A DNA stretch of 64,000 nt, from NCBI GenBank assembly GCA_951217055.1, contig OX578285.1, positions 64,103,406 through 64,167,405 on the forward strand, written 5' to 3'. Position 1 is the first letter of the stretch; each line of letters begins with the position of its first letter. The stretch comes from Gerris lacustris. Lineage: Eukaryota > Arthropoda > Insecta > Hemiptera > Gerridae. This document shows positions 58,591 to 64,000 of this stretch, piece after piece. The position numbers and the translations under genes are program-made. Under the pieces are notes generated by a model that saw only the letters and a list, made by a program, of their open reading frames with translations, was not told the origin of the DNA and did not search any database.

Positions 58591-61500
58591 TCTATATATA
58601 TAAAACTAAGAGTGACAGTGACTGATCATCAAAAATTCTCCTACTTCCCATTGACCTAGAGATTAGAAATTTGGTACATAGATAGAGTGTACCATAAATA
58701 GGAAAGTGCGGCCATTTTGATTTCGATATGTGTCCGCCATATTGAATTATAGCCGCCATCTTGGATTTTTTCATCAGTAATTCTCCTACTTCCCATTGAC
58801 CTAGTGATTTGAAATTTGGTACATAGGTAGAGTGTACCATAAATAGAAAAGTTCAGGTGTTTTGATTTCGATATATAGCCGCCATTTTGAATTATAGCCG
58901 CCATCTTGGATTTTTTCATCAGTAATTCTCCTACTTCCCATTGACCTAGAGATTTGAAATTTGGTACATAGGTAGAGTGTACCAATACTAGAAAAGTGCG
59001 GGTGTTTTGATTTCGATATATAGCCGCCATATTGAATTATAGCCGCCATATTGGATTTTTAAAACACGTGTATATTTTTATGTGTCGTATATCGTTTTAA
59101 AGGCCTTGATTAATACTTTAATGTTGTGGTATTTATTTATTTTTAAAATTTTTTGTACGGGTACATTTGTACCGATTTGTACTTTTGGTTCAGGTTAAGA
59201 AGGTGAAATAATTTTTTTAAATTTTATTTTTACATTTATTAGAATTCATTAGCCTAAATAATGATCTTATACATGGTTTGACTTTTAAATATATTTTTGG
59301 TACCTATGGGTACACGGGTACAAATATGCTTTTAAACAAAAAACCTACTTTCATGTATATCGTTGAAAAACTCTTGAATAGGCCTTTTAATGTTGTTATG
59401 TAGTGTTTTGTCATATTTTTACTTTTTAGGGGGGTAAAATTGAAAAAAGTCCTTATATAGCTGTTTTTTGACAATGGTTCCTTAGGTTTTGGTTGAAATT
59501 TAAAACATGGTTATTATTTTTTACTCTCCTTTTCGAGAAGTTTACGAATATACCTTATTTATTTTGTTATCTTCATTTTGACTTTTTCGGGTAAAAAAAT
59601 CACAGGGGTGTTGTGTGGCTTGACGATTTTTTGGTAAAAAATAAAGTTTGTACTATCTTCATGAAATTTGTCACGCTTATAAAAATGAAAAATACAAGAC
59701 GAAAGTGCTCTTGGACTTTTTTTTCCAAGACTCTTAGTTTCCGAGAAAAAGCCACTCAAAGTTCATATTTGGCAATTTTTGGGGTTTTCGATTGGCCATT
59801 TTTTGGGCTTTAAAAGTGCTAAATGGTAAACTGACGGCATATTCGTAATCTACTCGACGGGGGCTTTAAAAAAACGTATAGTTTGTATGGGGTTGTCGAC
59901 AACTTTTTTTGCCCAAATTTTCCGGCTCAAAATCTGGGCCCAAAAATAGGGAAATTAATAAAAAATTAAAAATATGAGAAATATTGATTCGATTTGATTT
60001 AAAATTTGTATGCATGCCTTATTTAATATTAGGAACTCGGAAAAAAATTAATACTTGAACATATTTGTACACATGTGTACTTTTGGTACATACGGTACCT
60101 AATGTGTTATTTTAACTTGAGATTTTATGTTGTGAAACAATGTGTTATTAGTAATGATTTTATTTAGTAAGCTTTATACCATTCAGTGAATTTAATTTGT
60201 TTTAATATAATGTTGGTACCTATATGAGGTACATGGGTACAATGATCGAAATGCTCGAAATATATCATATTATATATAATTTTACAGTGCTTGAAAAGTA
60301 CTTTCATTGTTGTTATGTACACTTTTTCAAAATTTTACATTTTAAGGGGTGTAAAGTATAAAAAACCGTTAATTTATCTGTTTTTCCGAATTGGTTTTTT
60401 AGATTATAATTTAAATGGAAAACTAATTAATAATTTTTTACTGCTCTTATCGAGACCTTTACAACAATACCAATTTTGATAATATTCGATGAATGAATAA
60501 ACCACTGCTGCTGCTCAGCAGAGTAAGGATTTTTTATTCGATAGACTGCTTCGCATTTGATTTGTTTTGATTTTTTTTTTAGTTCCGTGAATTGTTGGTT
60601 GAGTTAGTCTAATTGTAGCCGTTACTCTTGGCGACAAGCTTTCTACATCAGTTTTCTGGTGTTTAATTTGACATAATATGACCAACCAATGAGAGAAGAC
60701 TTTGAGAAAGGCTTGGGTTTGTCTTTGTGGGGGGGTGCATTGTTTTGTTTATTTTTGACACATTTTGACAGTTTTTGATACGGCGCGGCAATAAAAGAAT
60801 AAAGTGTATAGAAAAATAAAAATATAAATTAATCAAATATAGATATATGTATAAAATTACAAGATAAAAAGAACTTTATATATACTACGTTTTTTAATTC
60901 AATTATTTTATCTTCATATTCAATTATTTATTTTCTTTGTTTAATTGGTTTACTTATTCTTTTTCGCTGTCATTCACTGTTTACCTCTTAATAAAAAATC
61001 TTAAATTTGAAATCTGTCAAAATGAAGGATTGTAAATATTTGGGATATGACAAAACAAATAAAATAACTTGCGGATTTTTTCCGAACAGACTTTCCATGA
61101 AGCAAATTTGCTGAAAACTAATTAAATTCTGCTGAAAAATTACTAAAAGCATTAAAATATTGTTTGTGCCATGCCCTAAGGAACTTCATTTAGAAACTAA
61201 ACTTCAAACGCATTCTAGCGGTGAACTAACAAACTAAGACATACAAAACTTTTACCAACAACAGTTTTATGAGTTAAGATTTCATTTCTGATGCAATAAT
61301 ATTATTAAATAAAAAAAAATTACACTGTTAAACAAAATACATTATCCACATAGTTAGTGCCAAGTAAATATGTAGGAAATATAAAAACTTATGGTTAAAT
61401 TCATTTATAATGAAAAATATATTTTATATAAAAAAAAAGCAGGTCATATATTTAATTGAGATAAAATGTTTAAAAATAAGCAATAAAAAATAATATAAAC

Positions 61501-61626
61501 TAATTGCACTAAAATACAAAATTATTTAATAAAAAAGATATATTACTTATATTGTTTTAATTATTTTTTACACCTAGCGCCAACTTCTAGACGAATAAGG
61601 CACGCAAAGCGTGCCAATTCGGCTAG
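58591..61626 (+). mobile_element. Non-autonomous Helitron (3036 bp)
   Basis: The 5' end is TCTATATATATAAAACTAAG, preceded by A. The 3' end has the hairpin GGCACGCAAAGCGTGCC (61597-61613) ten bases before CTAG (61623-61626), followed by T. This is the A|TC...hairpin...CTRR|T structure of Helitrons, with no target duplication or TIRs. No Rep or helicase frame is present. The interior holds a 145-bp tandem repeat, many GGTACC/GTAC motifs (59155-60250) and an old direct duplication of about 0.9 kb spacing (around 59270-59560 versus 60170-60480). Confidence 0.85.
58632..59062. repeat. Three tandem 145-bp units at the Helitron 5' end
   Basis: AATTCTCCTACTTCCCATTG starts near 58634, 58779 and 58924. 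Each unit includes GAAATTTGGTACATAGGTAG and AGCCGCCATCTTGGATTTTT. Frames on the minus strand (SMGSRRI repeats) are by-products. Confidence 0.93.
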
Positions 61627-61829
61627 TAATATATATTATTAATTTTATCTCGAGTCTAATAATGTAGGTAGCAGCACTGTAGCCCGGATTGTTGTTTAGC
61701 ATTTTTTTTTTTCCTCGTATAGATTGGGAACAAAGAGAAGAAACCGGGTTAGATTTCCATGATATTAATAATTAATACAACACTCTTTTATATAAATTTA
61801 TTTATTGATTATAGAATATTTTCCTGTAT

Positions 61830-62140
61830 TTTCCATTTTACCCCCCTCCTAAATGAAAATATGACAAAAATACATAACAAAAATTACTGTACTCTTAAAG
61901 AGATTTTCAACGACATGCATCATGAAGGGTTTTCATTACTTGACATTTGTACACCGTGCCCCTTGTAACTCAAGAACGGTTAGCTAGAAAACAATTTTTA
62001 AGGACCATTTTTATTGGAAATTTAATGAACAAATTTGTACATAACCATAATTCGCCTCATGTCTTTAATACTTTTCGAGATATTCGGTAAAAAGAAAAAA
62101 AATGTTAAAAAAAACACCTAATTTGACTGGACTAAAGTGG
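61830..62140. repeat. Fragments of two repeat families joined
   Basis: 61830-61975 matches one unit of the tandem at 45870-47110 (CTCTTAAAGAGATTTTCAACGA part). 61965-62140 matches the repeat at 56336-56760 and 62600-62990. The join falls at CTTGTAACTCAAGAACGGTTAG. Confidence 0.75.
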
Positions 62141-62599
62141 TTTAGTTTCATTACTTAAAAATACAAATTTCCATTTTTTTGTTTTTTTACAACTGTAACA
62201 GAACTATTTTGTCTACAGGCTTTATTTTGTGCTTGAATAAAAGCCAATTAAATTTACTACAACTTAATTCCTTATGACTTTTCTCGTAGGGTAAAGTTTT
62301 CATGCCGATATTCGCCCCGAAACGAGAGCAATACTTAAATTTTCCATTTTTTGAAAAAAAAAATCAATTTTGAAAGTCCCACATCTCGGAAGCTATTGGA
62401 CGTACAGAGTTGCCGTTGGACTTAAATTTTTGTAAATTTATTGTACTGAAAATCTAATAAGAAAAATTAACATCGAACTATGCATAGTATACGAGGTATA
62501 TAGCAACAACTGAAAATTTGTCAGTTTTTCACATACTACGCAGAAAATTTTGGGAGGGGGCTCTTAGGGGGGTGCTTGGGGAGAGTCTAGGAGGTGGGG

Positions 62600-62990
62600 G
62601 GGGGGGGTGAATAGAGGAATAAAAAATTTGGAAGGGGGAGTCAAAAATCTATGGGGAAAAAAAAATAGAGTGTGGCTTAAGGTCAGAAATCCCTATTAAA
62701 AGAGTTTTTTTGCCCCCTAATCCAAATTCATTTATTATTATCTAATTTTGAGCGCTTGTAACTCAAAAACGGTTGGAGCTAGAAAAAAATTGTAAAGGAC
62801 CGTTTTTATTGGAAATTTAATGAAGAACAAATTTGTACATAACTATGATTCGCCTAATGTCAATACTTTTCGAGATATTTGGTAAAAAAGCTCCTATTCC
62901 CCCCCCCCCACCATGGGACTTTCAGTATGTTAGACAAGAAAGTCATACGAACATTTTAAGCCACTTTCCGCAAAACTTTGGGATTTTTTG
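62600..62990 (-). repeat. Repeat copy 2, inverted relative to 56336-56760
   Basis: Shares AAAAATTTGGAAGGGGGAGT, TTGAGCGCTTGTAACTCAAA and TCGAGATATTTGGTAAAAA with the first copy. It carries a C-run near 62899. Confidence 0.85.
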
Positions 62991-63376
62991 CAAAGTTATA
63001 TCCTAATTTGACTGGACTAAATTCTCAAGTCTCCCAAGGAATCTCATAACTATGTGTTTTTATTTTCTTGCTTTAACAAAGCTGCCTCCAATATCAATAG
63101 ACATAGTAGGTACACATTATATTATAACTAATCTACGTCTTGTGTATATATTATGATGTATTTTCATTTGATAAATTAACTATACATAACATCTCCATGC
63201 AACTATCACAATTTTCCAATGTTTTTAAAATAGTTTTCTAAGTTCTATATCTCTTTTGAAAACTTATTTTGAGGACTAATTTGTGTCTTTATTTCGTTTA
63301 TTTTTGGTTCTGTTTAGGAAATTTTCTTCCATCACATGTGCACGGAAATCAACCATTCTATGATTTTATTATTTGC

Positions 63377-63561
63377 CCGTTGGAATCTAAAATTAAATGT
63401 TCAAGTTGGATGACCTGGTGGCAAAAAGGGCGGTTCCCACTAGTGCGCAAGTGGATGAATACAAACTTCCCTTTAATATGATCCAGATCCCCCAAGTTAC
63501 ATTAATTTATCTCAAACTGTTCAAAATTTAAGAGGGGGGGAGGGACTTTTGGACCACCCTG
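63377..63561. mobile_element. Long-TIR TA element (CAGGGTGGTCC family), truncated copy
   Basis: One arm only, from TTGGAATCTAAAATTAAATG to GGACCACCCTG at 63561, followed by TA. The rest of the element is missing upstream. Confidence 0.82.
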
Positions 63562-64000
63562 TATAAATATAAGGTAAAATTAGTGGACTATTTACATTGA
63601 AGTGAAAGAGATGTGAAAAACAATTTGATCCTAGCATGAACTCATAACTCATAGGTATTATTGCTGTTGAATTTTAATTTACATAGATTCTAGAAGTACA
63701 CTGTACACAAAAATGGTCTTGTGTAGGATCAACATAGGACCTTGTAGACTTCGTTACTCTTGCATGAACTAATTATTCACAAGAGAAGAAAATATATATT
63801 ATGTACACACATTTACTTCAAAGAATAAAAGATGTTATCCATGATTAAGTCATTACATCTAGTAAGGTATATTATACGTGTCTGAAGCCAAAACATGTCT
63901 GTAGGTATTTGCATAAGCCTCTGTGATCCCTCCAAATTTATTTTAGACATTAAATATTAGCCTAATAAGGATATTTGAATGTCCTGTTTAAGATTGGAAA
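63562..64000. other. Right edge of window; nothing recognised
   Basis: AT-rich sequence with no frame or repeat match seen. Confidence 0.4.

Noticed and set aside
58592..59049. Minus-strand frames with repeated SMGSRRI
   Set aside because: They translate the 145-bp Helitron tandem; the period is not a multiple of three, so frames rotate.
63269..63481. 70-codon frame after a good acceptor-like TTCTGTTTAG, candidate final exon of the RING gene
   Set aside because: Most of it overlaps the CAGGGTGGTCC-family element and phase 0 reading soon hits a stop inside it.

Overview
The window is AT-rich, intron- and repeat-dominated animal DNA. The transposon set (DUF4371/TTF-type hAT, Tc1/mariner, Ty3/gypsy, Jockey-like LINE, Helitron, tRNA-derived SINEs), plus an arthropod-type repetitive protein family with KMAHSRW and FPCH-QAVER signatures, points to an arthropod, most likely an insect and possibly a hemipteran. 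That placement is inference. No prokaryotic genes, CRISPR array, rRNA or intact tRNA gene was seen. The only host protein gene I can defend is split over four small exons on the + strand: 16136-16267, 38740-38808, 54392-54465 and 55369-55459 (or to a stop at 55480). Splice sites and phases fit (0/0/2), and the exons join into a 122-128 residue single-pass membrane protein with a complete RING-H2 domain, so a likely membrane-anchored E3 ubiquitin ligase. The gene spans about 39 kb for less than 0.4 kb of coding sequence. LAYOUT. 1-11370: satellite array of mixed 90/103-bp monomers with higher-order duplications, ending at a 190-bp sequence that carries the inverted copy of a terminal-repeat motif present in every monomer (pogo/Tigger-like). 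11.5-16.1 kb: interspersed repeats and a 574-bp Tc1/mariner remnant upstream of exon 1. 16.3-38.7 kb (intron 1): TA microsatellites, foldback repeats with hammerhead-ribozyme-like motifs, a large inverted duplication of a decayed insect repeat gene (19.06-25.81 kb), and a four-level nest of transposons (26.36-37.91 kb: foldback > long-TIR TA element > two hAT copies > Ty3/gypsy fragment > small retro-insertion). A pre-miRNA-like hairpin lies 0.4 kb before exon 2. 38.8-54.4 kb (intron 2): a Jockey-like LINE end, SINEs, a perfect-TIR MITE, decayed satellites and a repeat seen three times in the window. 54.4-55.5 kb: the two RING half-exons, separated by an intron filled by that repeat with a hAT MITE nested inside. 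55.5-64 kb: inverted repeats, a 1.14-kb TIR element and a 3.04-kb non-autonomous Helitron. WORKING TOGETHER. Apart from the four exons nothing forms a pathway. The rest is mobile DNA in layers whose relative ages can be read from target-site duplications. I found no clearly new biological system. The most original signals are the transposon-end satellite, the hammerhead-like motifs, the exon-carrying three-copy repeat, the miRNA-like hairpin and the nested-transposon record.
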